Shown here: positions 25,004 to 35,780 of the stretch, one piece after another
Layout of the letters: each line of letters starts with the position of its first letter
Numbering within the stretch: position 1 is the first letter of the stretch
Source: Zanthoxylum bungeanum
Lineage: Eukaryota > Streptophyta > Magnoliopsida > Sapindales > Rutaceae
Assembly: GCA_019454045.1 (NCBI GenBank)
Contig: SKCR01033468.1
Location: 151,658 to 215,657 of the forward strand
Reading direction: 5' to 3'
Length of the DNA stretch: 64,000 bases
Translations under genes and position numbers: made by a program
Notes under the pieces: model-generated
The model's input: the letters and a program-made list of their open reading frames with translations, nothing else
Databases searched by the model: none
What the model was told of the DNA's origin: nothing

Positions 25004-25020
25004 TGGCGCCGTTGCCGAAG
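25004..25020 (+). other. Primer-binding site, Asp-tRNA type
   Basis: tggcgccgttgccgaag lies six bases after the LTR end. It is the site type usual in Athila/Tat gypsy elements. Confidence 0.8.
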
Positions 25021-25129
25021 ACTTATTTATCTTTTATTATTAATTTTAAGGTTAGATACCTTTACTTGTATCTAATTTCTTTTTACTTATTATTTTCGTT
25101 TTCTTTTGTTTCAGGTTCTCAGATCCTTC

Positions 25130-26308
25130 ATGAGACGAACCAAAAGCTTTGAACTCCGACCGCTTGACCCAGAAATTGAAAGAACCATCAGACAGTTGAG
25201 AAGGGAAAGGCGAGAAGGCCAAGAAGCAATTGTTAACATGGAACCTGAACCTTTGGAGGTTGCACCACCAATTCCCATTCGAGACAGAACCATTCCGGTG
25301 GTTGACAGACTCATTTCCTGTATTCTACTTCCTCATTTACCAGCCAATGCGGGTGACATCAAAACTTACATTCAGATGATACAGCAGTCAGTTCAGTTTG
25401 GGGGGAATGCAACTGAAGATCCTAATACTCACATCAGCAACTTCCTGGAAGTTTGCGTCACTTTCAATTACAACCGAGAAGTTGAAGAAGCTATGAGACT
25501 GCGAGTTTTCCCATACTCCTTGAAGGACAGAGTTAAAGCTTGGCTACATTCACTACCAGCAGGTTCCATCACAACTTGGAACAATCTAGCCACCAAATTC
25601 CTTTCAAAGTACTTTTCACCAGCCAGAACTGGAAAGCTGAGGAATGACATCACATCCTTTGTGCAACAAGATTCAGAAACTCTATATGAAGCTTGGGAAA
25701 GGTACAAAGATTTACTCCAGAAATGTCCTCACCATGAGATTCCAAAATGGCTTCAAGTCCAAACATTCTATAATGGACTTTCTGGAATAATGAGAACCAC
25801 AATTGATGCTGCTGCTAGAGGAGCTTTGATGGCAAAATGAGAAGATCAAGCCTGGGACTTAATCAAAGAAATGGCCAACAATAATTCCTTGTGGCCAACA
25901 GAAATGAGCCTAATCCAAAGAATTGCAGGAATTTATGAAGGTGGAGCCAATTCAGTAGTTAGTGCCAAGCTAGATCAGATTTGTAAATTCATGGAGATTC
26001 TCAGCACACAAAGTAACATCGGAGCCACTAGTTCACCATATGGAGGAGCACCAGAGCCAACCCAACCTGAAGAGACAGTGAATTATGTTAACAATTTCAA
26101 CAGACAGTGGAACAATCCATATTCCAACACCTACAACCCAGGGTGGAGGAATCATCCTAACTTTTCATGGAGCAACAATTCAGGGCAAAAGAATAATCCA
26201 CCACCTGAATTCCAACAGCAAAACTATCCACCACCTGGATTCCAACAGCAGAACTATCCACCATCTGGATTCCAACAACAGAACAAAGGCCAGGAGCATG
26301 AAAAATGA
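25130..26308 (+). pseudogene. Athila-type gag
   Basis: The frame from ATG at 25130 encodes a gypsy gag. The opening has RRTKSFELRPLDPEIERT. A capsid-like domain with VKAWLHSLPAGSITTWNNL and FVQQDSETLYEAWERYKDL follows, typical of the retrotransposon gag family. The C-terminal part is rich in Asn, Pro and Gln, with three copies of a PPxFQQQNY-type repeat (about 26200-26290). TGA at 25838-25840 interrupts the frame, which continues unchanged to another TGA at 26306-26308. A tttcag acceptor-like site lies just upstream at 25109-25114. Confidence 0.85.
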
Positions 26309-26314
26309 CCAGTA

Positions 26315-27190
26315 ATGGCAGAAGTTCCAGACCAGTTAAAAAAATATGAAGCTATGTTTCAAAACCAATCAGCTTCTATCAAAGCACTGGATAATCAAAT
26401 TGGACAACTGGCCAATGCTCAGAGTTACAGACCGCTAGGAAATCTTCCCAGCAACACAGAACCAAATCCAAGGAACCGAGGGAATGAGCAATGTCAAACC
26501 ATTACCTTGAAAAGTGGTATTGAAATCAACAAAGATGTTGGAATCAAGGCAACAATCGAGGAAGTTCCTAAAGATGCAGTTCCACAGATGGAGGAAAAGA
26601 AGCAAAGGAAAAGAACATCAGATCACTCCACCTCCACCTTTTCCTCAGCGTCTTCAGAAAAACAAACTGGACAAACAGTCGCTCGATTCTTGGAGGTGTT
26701 CAAAAAGCTGCACATCAACATTCCATTTGCAGAAGCCTTGGAAGAAACCCAGCTATGTCAAATTCATGAAAGACATTCTTTCACGAAAACGAGATTGGGA
26801 GATTATGAGACAGTAGCATTATCAGAAGAATGCAGTGCTATCATTCAGAGGAAACTTCCCCCGAAGTTGAAAGATCCTGGCAGTTTCACAGTCCCATGCA
26901 CCATTGGAGAACATTATATCGGTAAGGCTTTATGTGATTTAGGTGCTAGTGTTAATTTGATGCCTTTTTCTATTTACAGGAAACTACAAATTGGAGAAGC
27001 AATGCCTACCTCAGTCTCACTGCAACTTGCTGATCGAACGCTCGTATTTCCAAGAGGAGTCGTTGAAGATGTGCTGGTTAAAGTTGACAAACTCATTCTC
27101 CCAACAGATTTCATCATCCTTGACATGGAAGAAGACAAAGATGTGTCTATTATCCTTGTGAGACCATTCTTGGCACATGACGAACTGTGA
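26315..27190 (+). pseudogene. Athila-type gag C-terminus and protease
   Basis: The same frame as gag, after the stop at 26306. It carries a linker with DNQIGQLANAQSYRPLGNLP, then TLKSG, then the retroviral-type protease with a D-L-G-A-S active site (CDLGASVNLMP, about 26932-26965). Protease ends in VRPFLA, after which a frame shift and TGA (27188-27190) end the frame. Such elements normally continue into reverse transcriptase as one polyprotein. Confidence 0.82.
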
Positions 27191-27216
27191 TTGATGTACA
27201 AAAATGAGAACTAACC

Positions 27217-28957
27217 ATGAAAGTTCAGGACCAAGAAGTTACTTTTAATGTTTTCAAAGCCATGAAATTCCCGAGCGATGAAAAAGAGGAAGAATGTTTC
27301 AGAATTGATGTTGTTGATAGTATCATCCAGGATACTGATACAATTCCCACGGACAAACTTGAAGCTTGCATCACTAATATGACTGACAGCGAGCTTGATG
27401 CTGAAATTCTGGAATATATCAACTATCTTGACAAGCCGTTTCATTTCAAATCAACAATACCAGTTGAAAGTCTGGAACTCCCAAAGAAAGATCGAATCAA
27501 GCCTTCGATTGAAGAACCACCACAATAGGAGCTGAAGCTACTTCCGAACCATCTCAGGTATGCATTTCTTGGAAAATCTTATGAATTACCTGTTATTATT
27601 TCTTCTTCTCTAACAATGGAACAGAAAGAAAAGTTATTGAGAGTGTTACGAGAGCACAAGAAAGCCATTGGCTGGACTATAGATGACATTCGAGACATTA
27701 GTCCATCATTTTACATGCACAAGATCCTGATGAATGACGAGTACAAACCCACAGTGGAGCATCAACGGAGACTCAATCCAATCATGAAGGAAGTTGTAAA
27801 GAAAGAAATAATCAAATGGTTGGATGCTGGCATCATTTATCCCCATCTCAGATAGCAGTTGGGTGAGTCCTATGCAGTGTGTGCCGAAGAAATGAGGAAT
27901 TACTGTGTGGTCACCAATGAAAAAGAGCTGATTCCAACAAGAACGATGACTGGATGGAGAGTATGCATGGATTACCGAAAGCTGAACAAAGCCACGAGGA
28001 AACCATTTTCCGTTTCCTTCATTGATCAAATGCTGACAGACTGGCAGGACATGAGTTTTATTGCTTTCTGGACGGATATTCCGGGTACAATCAGATTGCC
28101 ATCGCCCTAGAAGACCAGGAGAAAACACATTTACATGTCCCTATGGAACTTTTGCTTTCCGCAGGATGCCATTTGGACTATGTATAGCCCCTGCCACATT
28201 TCAGCGTTGCATGATGGCTATCTTCTCAGACATGCTGGAGCAGAGTATGGAGGTGTTTATGGATGACTTTTCTGTGTTTGGAGATTCTTTTGACCACTGC
28301 TTGTAAAATCTGGAACAGGTGTTATAAAGGTGCGAAGATACGAACCTGGTACTCAATTGGGAGAAATGCCACTTCATGGTGTAGGAAGGCATCGTCATTG
28401 GACACCGGATCTCACAAAAGGAAATCGAGGTAGACAAAGCAAAGATTGAAACAATTGAAAAGTTACCTCCACCAACATCTGTCAAAGGGATTCAGAGCTT
28501 TCTCGGACACGCATGTTTTTACAGGAGATTTATCAAAGACTTTTCCAAGATTGCTAAACCTCTGTGCAATCTTTTGGAGAAGGACGTGCCTTTCAACTTC
28601 ACCAAAGAATGTCAGGAAGCTTTTGAGATACTGAAACAAAAGCTTATTTCTACTCCCATCATTGTAGCACCAGACTGGACCCTTCCATTTGAGGTAATGT
28701 ACAATGCTAGTGATTTACTATAGGTGCAGTTTTGGGACAACACAAAGCAAAGATTTTCCATGCCATTTACTACTCCAGCAGAACTCTGAATGATGCTCAA
28801 CTCAACTACACAACCACTGAAAAGGAGTTGCTTGCAGTTGTGTTTGCTTTTAACAAATTATGCTCTTATCTGCTGGGTCCCAAAGTGGTGGTCTACACAG
28901 ATCATTCAGCAATCAAATATCTGATCGCAAGAAAGATGCCAAACCTAGATTAATCTG
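27217..28957 (+). pseudogene. Athila-type reverse transcriptase / RNase H
   Basis: Pol blocks are recognisable across several frame shifts and stops (27526, 27853, about 28056, 28304 and others). They include a pre-RT linker, HKKAIGWTIDDI, MDYRKLNKATRK, CPYGTFAFRRMPFGLC and the catalytic VFMDDFSVFGDS (F/Y-x-D-D centre at about 28253-28270). The RNase H-like segment has YYSSRTLNDAQLNY, TEKELLAVVFAF and [12 protein letters not shown]. At least five lesions make it inactive. Confidence 0.85.
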
Positions 28958-30421
28958 TTGGATACTTCTTCTCCAAGAATTCGATGTGGAGATTCGAGAC
29001 AGGAAAGGACAGAAAATCAAGTGGCAGATCATTTATCGAGGCTCGAAAATGGTGAAACAGTTGGCAAAGAACTGACAATCAAAGAAAATTTTCCAGATGA
29101 ACAGATGTTTTCCATGAAACAACATGAAGTCCCTTGGTATGCTGACTACGTCAACTACATAGTGTCAGGAAAATGGTCGTTGGAGTGGACAACTCAACAA
29201 CGGAAGAAATTCTTCAAAGAAGTCAAGCACTATGTCTGGGATGAGTCGTACCTTTTCAAATGCTGTACTGATCAATTACTGAGACGGTGTGTTCCACAGG
29301 AAGAGGTCAACAGTGTTTTGCAACATTGTCATTCATCATCATATGGCGGACACTTCAGCGGGAATAAAACTACAGCAAAAGTCCTACAATCAGGTTTGTT
29401 CTGGCCTACTCTTTTTAAAGATGCTTATCTATTTGCTCTTCAATGTGACAGGTGCCAGAGAACGGGGAATATTTCGAGGAGAAATGAAGGACCATTACAA
29501 AATATTCTGGAAGTGGAGATATTTGATGTATGGGGTATTGATTTTATGGGACCCTTTGTTCCATCATTCGGAAACCTGTATATACTAGTTGCTGTAGACT
29601 ATGTCTCCAAATGGGTTGAAGCAATTGCACTGCCATCCAATGATTCAAAAGTGGTGATTAAATTCCTTAAAAAGAATATTTTCACTCGCTTCGGAACACC
29701 TCTGGCAATTATCAGTGATGGTGGTACACATTTCTACAACAGATACTTCGATGCAATCCTATCCAAATACGGAGTTACTCATAAAGTTGCCACTGCCTAC
29801 CATCCACAGTCAAATGGACAGGTTGAGGTTTCAAACAGGGAAATCAAAAGAATTTTGGAGAGAAATATTGGATCAACAAGGAGGGACTGGTCAATAAAAT
29901 TGGATGATGCATTATGGGCCTACCGGACAGCTTACAAGACACCCATTGGTATGTCCCCATATCGATTGGTGTTTGGGAAATTGTGCCATCTGCCAGTTGA
30001 GCTTGAACACAAGGTGTACTGGGCACTGAAGAAATTGAATCTTGATCCACAAGCTGCATGAGAGAAATGACTTCACCAACTCAATGAATTGGAGGAATTT
30101 CGCCTACAAGCTTATGAGAATGCTAGATTATACAAGGAAAATACCATGAAATGGCATGATCGAAAAATAGTACACAGACAATTGGAACCAAGGCAGCAAG
30201 TGTTGTTGTTCAATTCAAGGTTGAAACTTTTCCCTGGAAAGTTGAAATCAAGGTGGTCAGGTCCATTTGTGATCACTCAGGTTTTACCACATGGAGGGTT
30301 TGAGTTATTGGATCCCAACACCAACAACACATTCAAGGTTAACAGTCAGCGTGTTAAGCACTACTGGAGAGAATTATTTGAGCGACAAAAAGAAAGTGTC
30401 ACACTTTCAGATCCAGCTTAA
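28958..30421 (+). pseudogene. Athila-type integrase
   Basis: One frame of 367 codons (28958-30061), then, after TGA codons at 30059 and about 30068, the same frame to 30421. The zinc-binding region has the His residues of the [12 protein letters not shown] segment and CDRCQ. The catalytic triad is visible: Asp in GIDFMGPF, Asp in IISDGGTHF and Glu in [13 protein letters not shown]. The C-terminal part (KLKSRWSGPFVI) is the GPF/Y-type domain. It is the best-preserved retrotransposon domain of this element. Confidence 0.87.
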
Positions 30422-30447
30422 CGTTCGGGTAGTTACATCTAGCTGAA

Positions 30448-30484
30448 GACGTTAAACTTAGCGCTAGCAGGGAGGCAACCCATG
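30448..30484 (+). promoter_or_regulatory. Conserved post-pol motif of Athila-type elements
   Basis: gacgttaaacttagcgct followed by agcagggaggcaaccca. As I recall, a very similar string follows pol in many Athila-like elements. Its role is unknown to me; it could belong to RNA processing of the downstream frame. An acceptor-like tttttgcag follows at 30532-30540. Confidence 0.45.
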
Positions 30485-30546
30485 CAATTTGTGTATATAT
30501 TGTGATTTTTGTGATTTAATTTTGTGTTTAGTTTTTGCAGATTAAG

Positions 30547-30605
30547 ATGGAAGAAGCTCTCGCAAATCTTCACAAGCAATTTCCTTCTCTCCCTCAAAAT
30601 CTCTG
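30547..30605 (+). pseudogene. Short leader frame before the cysteine-rich cargo frame
   Basis: ATG at 30547 opens 19 codons (MEEALANLHKQFPSLPQNL), seven bases after an acceptor-like cag. It stops at TGA two codons before the next ATG at 30606. It may be the true N-terminus of the next frame, separated by a small indel, or a chance upstream frame. Confidence 0.35.
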
Positions 30606-30995
30606 ATGAAAGTTTACAAAGCTCGCTTGGAACGGATGAGACTACTAATGATCAAAGGTATTCCTACTGACATTCATTGGGTAATCGAAGCACAGGTCTG
30701 ATTAGCAGGTGAGTATTCTAATTATTGTACTTCTTATTTACCTGGTTTTGGAAGAAGAACATATGCTAAGAAACATAGAGCTACAAAAATGGGTGTTTGT
30801 TTCAAATGTGCATGCTGGAATTGCAATACTCATTGTCGTTCTTTAAGAATGGTGTCTGATAATCGTGAAGATAAAATTAAATTCATTAGGGATGGCTTGA
30901 GTAAGGAGTCTTTAGATGATATATCTTCGACTCTTGAGACGCATCCTAGTGGATATGTTCATATAGCCATTCGCAAATTACATACACATTTTTAA
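30606..30995 (+). pseudogene. Cargo frame 1: flexivirus-like cysteine-rich nucleic-acid-binding protein
   Basis: A frame of 129 codons with one internal TGA (codon 32, 30699-30701). It is not a retrotransposon domain. Codons 47-61 form a Gly/Arg/Lys-rich basic stretch with an aromatic residue followed by Ala and Lys. A Cys cluster follows at codons 65, 68, 70, 73 and 77, and then a hydrophobic-acidic Phe-Ile-Arg-Asp-Gly segment at codons 93-97. This order, spacing and size are what I know from the cysteine-rich nucleic-acid-binding proteins encoded at the 3' end of Betaflexiviridae genomes (carla- and vitiviruses), which in some viruses act against RNA silencing. Homology is inferred by eye. 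A strong donor-like cag|gtgagt sits at 30706-30714. The copy is broken by the TGA. Confidence 0.6.
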
Positions 30996-31140
30996 AAGAA
31001 AGACAACAGTTAAGTCTCGGAATCTGACTCAAAAAGACCATGTTTGCCAATTTATAAGAAAATTGGATGGGAAGCTTGTCCCTGACGCATAGACGTCAAT
31101 TGAGCTGTAAATATTTGTAGATATTATATCTCTTTGTCTT

Positions 31141-31290
31141 TCCTAATAATTGTGATTTGTTTTGTTTATTTTCTTTTATTTTCTCCGACAGGATCTAGAT
31201 CTTTTTGACTATCACGATTTATTTTACTGTTTAACTAATAATTATCATTTGGCAGGTACTAGTGCTATTATTGTTACTCACCCTTTTCAG
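31141..31290 (+). promoter_or_regulatory. Cluster of three splice-acceptor-like sites before the LOG-like frame
   Basis: Three pyrimidine-rich stretches end in AG: ttctccgacag (31181-31191), atttggcag (31247-31255) and cccttttcag (31281-31290). The donor-like gtgagt at 30709 and the acceptor-like cag at 30540 lie upstream. Alternative splicing would be one way to express frames placed behind pol. This is sequence-only inference. Confidence 0.4.
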
Positions 31291-31360
31291 GTGTTATAAA
31301 TTCAACTCATCATTGCACTCTTGAAGACATCCAGATTTGAGATTAAAAAAAAAAAGAAGA

Positions 31361-32015
31361 ATGGAAGCCACTTCAAGGAGACGAGTTGAAAACATCTGTG
31401 TGTTTTTGCGGTAATAGTGTTGGTACTAACCCACAATACATAGAGGCAGCACAGGAATTGGGTCGAGTCATAATTGAGAAGAATATGCACTTGATATACG
31501 GTGGAGGCAATCTTGGACTAATGGGGATCATTTCAAAGGCTGTACAGGAATGAGGTAGTCAAGTTCTGGGAATCATCCCAAAACCCTTGGCGGAGGCGAA
31601 TCTGATTGGTCCATCAAACAGAGAGGAACTGATCGTACCGGGAATGTCCAAGCGACTGGTGGAAATGATTAATCGTGCTGATACTTTTATTGCTTTGCCA
31701 GGTGGCTTGGGCACATTGGAGGAAATTTTTATAGTGCTATCTTGGACGAACTTGAACATACACCAGAAACCGATTGGGCTGTTTAACATTGAGGGATTTT
31801 ATGATTTTATTTATGTGTTTCTTGATGATGCCCGGAGAAATGGGTTCGTGACAAAACCTATGAAAGAACTCCTCTTTACTGCCAGAACTGTCCCAGATCT
31901 AATTGACCAAATCTTAGCCTTAGAACCACAAATTGACCCTATCATTTCCAAGATGAAATGGTCCGAGGATGATCGTGGTAAGAAGCGTCGGATAAATCTA
32001 GATCTTAACCTTTAA
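31361..32015 (+). pseudogene. Cargo frame 2: LOG-like cytokinin riboside 5'-monophosphate phosphoribohydrolase
   Basis: LOG enzymes release active cytokinin bases from their riboside monophosphates in the cytosol. This frame has ATG at 31361, the opening ENICVF, then YGGGNLGLMG (about 31498-31527), the GMSKRLVEM segment and the signature PGGLGTLEE (about 31699-31725). After GIIPKPLAEANL-type sequence it runs to TAA at 32013. It has no introns, whereas plant LOG genes are multi-exon, so it probably entered the element as processed RNA. Lesions: one extra T in a T-run near 31402 and a TGA at 31551-31553. The usual RK pair before the motif is RL here. The C-terminus ends in a basic KKRR and then LDLNL, which I do not know from LOG enzymes. 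It lies between integrase and the 3' LTR of the Athila-type element. Confidence 0.82.
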
Positions 32016-33296
32016 TTTCCTTTATAGATGTAGCATTTCAGCTAACCAGGTACTATCTTCTAAACTCATCTTCTACTATTTCAAACATTGGGGACAATGT
32101 CTCATTTAGGTTTGGAGGAAGGAATAGTTAATAGTATCTTGTTTTTATTCGTTGTTATTTTAAGTCCAAAATTTTTTCGAAAAAAAAATTGAAAAATTTT
32201 CAAAAATTACAAAAATATTTTGCGTTTTTGTGTTTTTAATTTGATTAATCAGGTGAAATTGGTGAGAGATAGCTGTGTAAGGAGTTTCCACTCCTGAGAC
32301 GTATCTCAAACCTATTTCGGAACAAGTTAATTTTTGTTTATTTCCTTTTGAATTATTTAATTTGTGAATTCTCTATTAAATTGACTAAAATGGATCTTCA
32401 TATGCTCAGTTGGCAGATATTATCAACATGCATGATAACATACAGACATGAGCTATAATTGAAAAGTTTGTAATATTCAGTGCTCTAGTTTAATTGGAGG
32501 AAGCATCTCAAAAAACAATGGGGTAAAAAAAACGTCTGAGATCCGAGTTACTAAGTCTGTAAGGGTGTCTTAACACCTAGTGCCCTAAAACCAACTGGTT
32601 TGGGAGTCACTGGCCTAAACCTCGCTAGATGGATCGAAGATGTTGTAAAAAATATATATCTGAAGTCTGAGTAACTAAGTCTGTAGGGGTGTCTTAACAC
32701 CCGGTGCCCTAAAGCCAACTGGTTTGGGATCCACCGGCCCAAAGCTCGCTACATAGACGGAAGATATTATATATAAATAAAAAAAATAAAAAAAAAGAAA
32801 AAAATCAGAAAAATTATTCCATTGCTATAAAAAGGTGTGAAATCTGATAGAACTTTAGGACAAAAATATTACTCTCTTATCAACTGCACTTGTGACTGTT
32901 GTGGGCAAAAATGAGTTGTAAAATATTCTGTTGATTGTGTATATGGAGAATGGTAAATATAATCAGAGAATTTACTTATTCGGTAGTTTAAAAAGAAACA
33001 AAACAACTACTAACTTCGAGTAGAAGTTGCACATGTTTAGTCACTAACTTCTTTATTCTCTTTTCTCTTGTCTTTTTGCTTTTGTGTGTTTTTAACTTTT
33101 GTAAAATGTTTGTGGGTATCATTGCTGTAAACCCCCACGAGACTACAACTCGTCTATTATGGACACATAAGGGTTTAAAGGCTTGTTGCATACGCTAAAT
33201 GCAACTGTGATCCCTACAAAAGTGGCTTAGTTTAATTTTAATTGTTTCTTGTATTTTATTTTTCTGTTTTGCTCGAGGACTAGCAAAATATTAGGT
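32016..33296 (+). other. 3' untranslated region of the Athila-type element
   Basis: A non-coding stretch between the LOG-like frame and the polypurine tract. It holds the imperfect palindrome acattggggacaatgt (32085-32100), which I recall from other Athila-like elements. It also holds a tandem duplication of about 120 bp (32534-32656 and 32659-32775). No other gene is seen. Confidence 0.6.
32534..32775 (+). repeat. Two-copy tandem repeat, unit about 120 bp
   Basis: Both copies contain ctaagtctgta, gggtgtcttaacacc, accaactggtttggga and a ctcgcta-gacgg/gatcg end. They differ at about 15% of positions by eye. Confidence 0.75.
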
Positions 33297-33305
33297 TTGG
33301 GGGTG
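33297..33305 (+). other. Polypurine tract of the Athila-type element
   Basis: ttgggggtg lies immediately before the 3' LTR start TGATGAGCGG. It is short, but placed as expected for gypsy elements. Confidence 0.6.
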
Positions 33306-35280
33306 TGATGAGCGGAAATATATCAATATTTAACACCCTTTTACCTAATATTTTGTTTAGTTTCTCGAGTTTAATGAACGTTTTGATGTGTTTTTTATGT
33401 ATTTTACAGATAAATAAAGTATTGGGATTTAATGGAATCAACTATGGGCTAAAACGATGAAATTCGGAATAAAAATATGGCGAAAACGGAAATTTACTAT
33501 ACACGTCACGAAGTGCAGTCCAAAATTCCAGTTTTGCACAAGTTTCGTATTTGGCCATAACTTTTTCATCCGATATCCGATTAAGCTGATTCAAGTGTCA
33601 GATTAAAGAAGACAAAGAGATCTACAACTTTCAAGATTTAAGTATTTTCTAATTCGAAACTTTGCAAGGCCGAAATTGATGAATAGTCAAGTATATTTTG
33701 TGTAATTACTATAGTCATTTTCAAAATATAAAATAAAAATAATAAAAAATAAAAAATAAAAATTGTCAAACTTCCACCAAACATGCTTGCATGTTTAGTG
33801 CCATATTTGGTGGCATGTTTGATGTCATGTTTGGTGTCATGTTTGATGTCATGTTTGTTGGAGCAATTGGTGGAGAAATTGGTGGAAGGCTTTAGATTTT
33901 TCTATAAATACCAAGCTTAACTTTGTAAATTTTTCATGTTTTCTTTGGAGGAATTTCTCCTTGTAAACCTAAAGGAAAGTGTCTTGTGTATTACTTTAAG
34001 TTTTCTTGTATTTTCTTTTAATTTGTTTAATAATTTTGTGTGTTTTCTTTTACAGCATGAGGAGGTAATCTTATTCTGCTGGGGTGAAGAGGTAAGACTT
34101 TTAATATGATAAATTAGATTAATCTCCCTTATTTTAATTAAAATTTGGATTAATTAGTTTCCGCCTATGTGACCGGTTTAGGTGACAACCTTATTTACCA
34201 CTATATGGCTGGTTTTATATTTTTTGAACTTAGTTTCCGCCTATATGATCGGTTTATGTGCTAACCTTGTTACCGCCTATATGGCTGGTTTATATGATTT
34301 TATTACCACCTATATGGTCGGTTGGACTTTGGACAAATGAAATTACCGCCTTTATGGTCTGGTTAATTAATCGGTAAACATTGAGAATAAGAGAGATTTC
34401 TAATTTTGAAATATTAAAAGTGGATCATCTAACCCCCAGCATTTCTTTTATTGTACTTTTGATTTCCAGCATTTACTTTATTTAATTTTTCAGCATTTAC
34501 TTTATGTCTTTTATTTTATTTAAGCTTTTACTAGCCTTAAATATGTGTCGTAGCTAAGTCCGTTATCTAGGGTTGTGATGAATTTCAATATCACTGGTTT
34601 ATAAGGGGTTAGATTATAGTTTGGGTAATATAAAGATTTATTTATTGAGTCTTAATCTTAATGCTTTTTATTAACTGGCCACTAATGAAATTGATTAGGT
34701 AAACTTAAAATGAACTAGACATATGATTTTAGGTTTAAGACCTTAGACTCAATAGACCACGATCTTCCTTGAGGATAGATAACCATTTAATAGATTTCCT
34801 TACAGGATATGAATATACTGTCGGGCGGGGGTAGCCATAATTGGAACTTAAACTTAATGAATCCAGATAATTTGGTTGACATAGACATATGATTCAATTA
34901 GGTTATACTGGGTGTTTGTAATTGACCATCGGAAGAGGCTTTTACATAATTTAGTGTTCCAGGTTAATAAATCAATATATTACCCAACTATAAGATAACC
35001 ACTTCATCTTTTAAATAATATTGGTGTAAATCACAACCCTGGATAGTTTTATAAATTTGAATTTTTCTTCAGTATCTTTTGTGAAATTTTATTTACTTGT
35101 GTTTAAATTTAGAATTATCACCTTTTCAAATCAATCAAAATAATCTGTTAGATACCAGTAATCATTTAGCCTCGGTAAAATTAATAGATTAGGTATTAAG
35201 TCCCCGTGGGATCGATACTTTTTATACTACTTGAACGATACGTGCGCTTGCGTTATACGCGTGTGACTACGCTCCGGTCA
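33306..35280 (+). repeat. 3' LTR of the Athila-type element
   Basis: 1,975 bp from TGATGAGCGG to CCGGTCA, highly similar to 22980-24997. It has fewer ggtgccatg-type units (33800-33856) than the 5' LTR. It is followed by the target duplication TAAGA (35281-35285). Confidence 0.88.
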
Positions 35281-35285
35281 TAAGA

Positions 35286-35780
35286 CATAGTACGAAAGAT
35301 CTTTTGGTGTCGAACGAACAAAGATTCTTCTCCTCCATTTTTCTTTGATTCACGACAGTGAGGGTAATTTTACTCACTATCGCACCTTGCAATAAAGGGG
35401 TTTCGGGGTTCCGTTTGTTTTCGTTTTAATCCGAACTTTTGGGAAACACTTGGGGGAAATTTTGGGGCTGTGTTGTGACTGATTTTTGAGTGGAAAAACA
35501 TATCTGAATTATTCTTGCAGTTCACGCAAATCATGGGGTGATTTGTGTGCAGTTCGATTGTGTAACGGGTCCAACACAGTCCATTATTTCACTGCAGTTC
35601 GGGAGTTGTTCGGGGACTGTTTCGGGGGCATTTTGAGGCTGAAATCTTGTCCGAAACAGAAGTAAAATTTCAGTATACCCACTGGTTACATTCGGCCAAA
35701 GGAAGGGGAAGCAGAAAAAATTTTCAAGTGCGATCCATGTGCTTAATCGCTTCCGCTACGTTAGGAAAGCGTTTCTTACA
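35286..35780 (+). repeat. 3' LTR of element C, last part
   Basis: Resumes C's 3' LTR after the Athila-type element and ends TTTCTTACA. The final 40 bases match the remnant of C's 5' LTR at 13755-13794. Confidence 0.7.

Larger units (their letters stand above)
22980..35280 (+). mobile_element. Athila-type Ty3/gypsy retrotransposon with two cargo frames
   Basis: A complete 12.3-kb gypsy element on the plus strand: 5' LTR 22980-24997, primer-binding site, gag, protease, reverse transcriptase, RNase H, integrase, a 3-kb region with two extra reading frames, polypurine tract and 3' LTR 33306-35280. Target duplication TGAGA / TAAGA (one transition). The first LTR's start reads TA instead of TG. 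The Asp-tRNA type primer-binding site, the gag opening DPEIERTIRQLRRE and the long 3' region match the Athila group, whose 3' region often holds an env-like gene. Here that space holds a flexivirus-like cysteine-rich frame and a LOG-like frame instead. Confidence 0.9.
13664..35780 (+). mobile_element. Copia LTR retrotransposon C, host of B, a solo LTR and the Athila element
   Basis: A plus-strand Ty1/copia element with gag (15404-16231), decayed protease, integrase split by a solo LTR, reverse transcriptase, RNase H, polypurine tract and 3' LTR. The 3' LTR is split by a 12.3-kb gypsy element. Its right end is TTCTTACA at 35780. Its target duplication would be CTTAA (35781-35785), with the partner outside the window. 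Several nonsense codons and frame shifts make it inactive. Domain order protease-integrase-RT-RNase H is diagnostic of copia. Confidence 0.85.
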
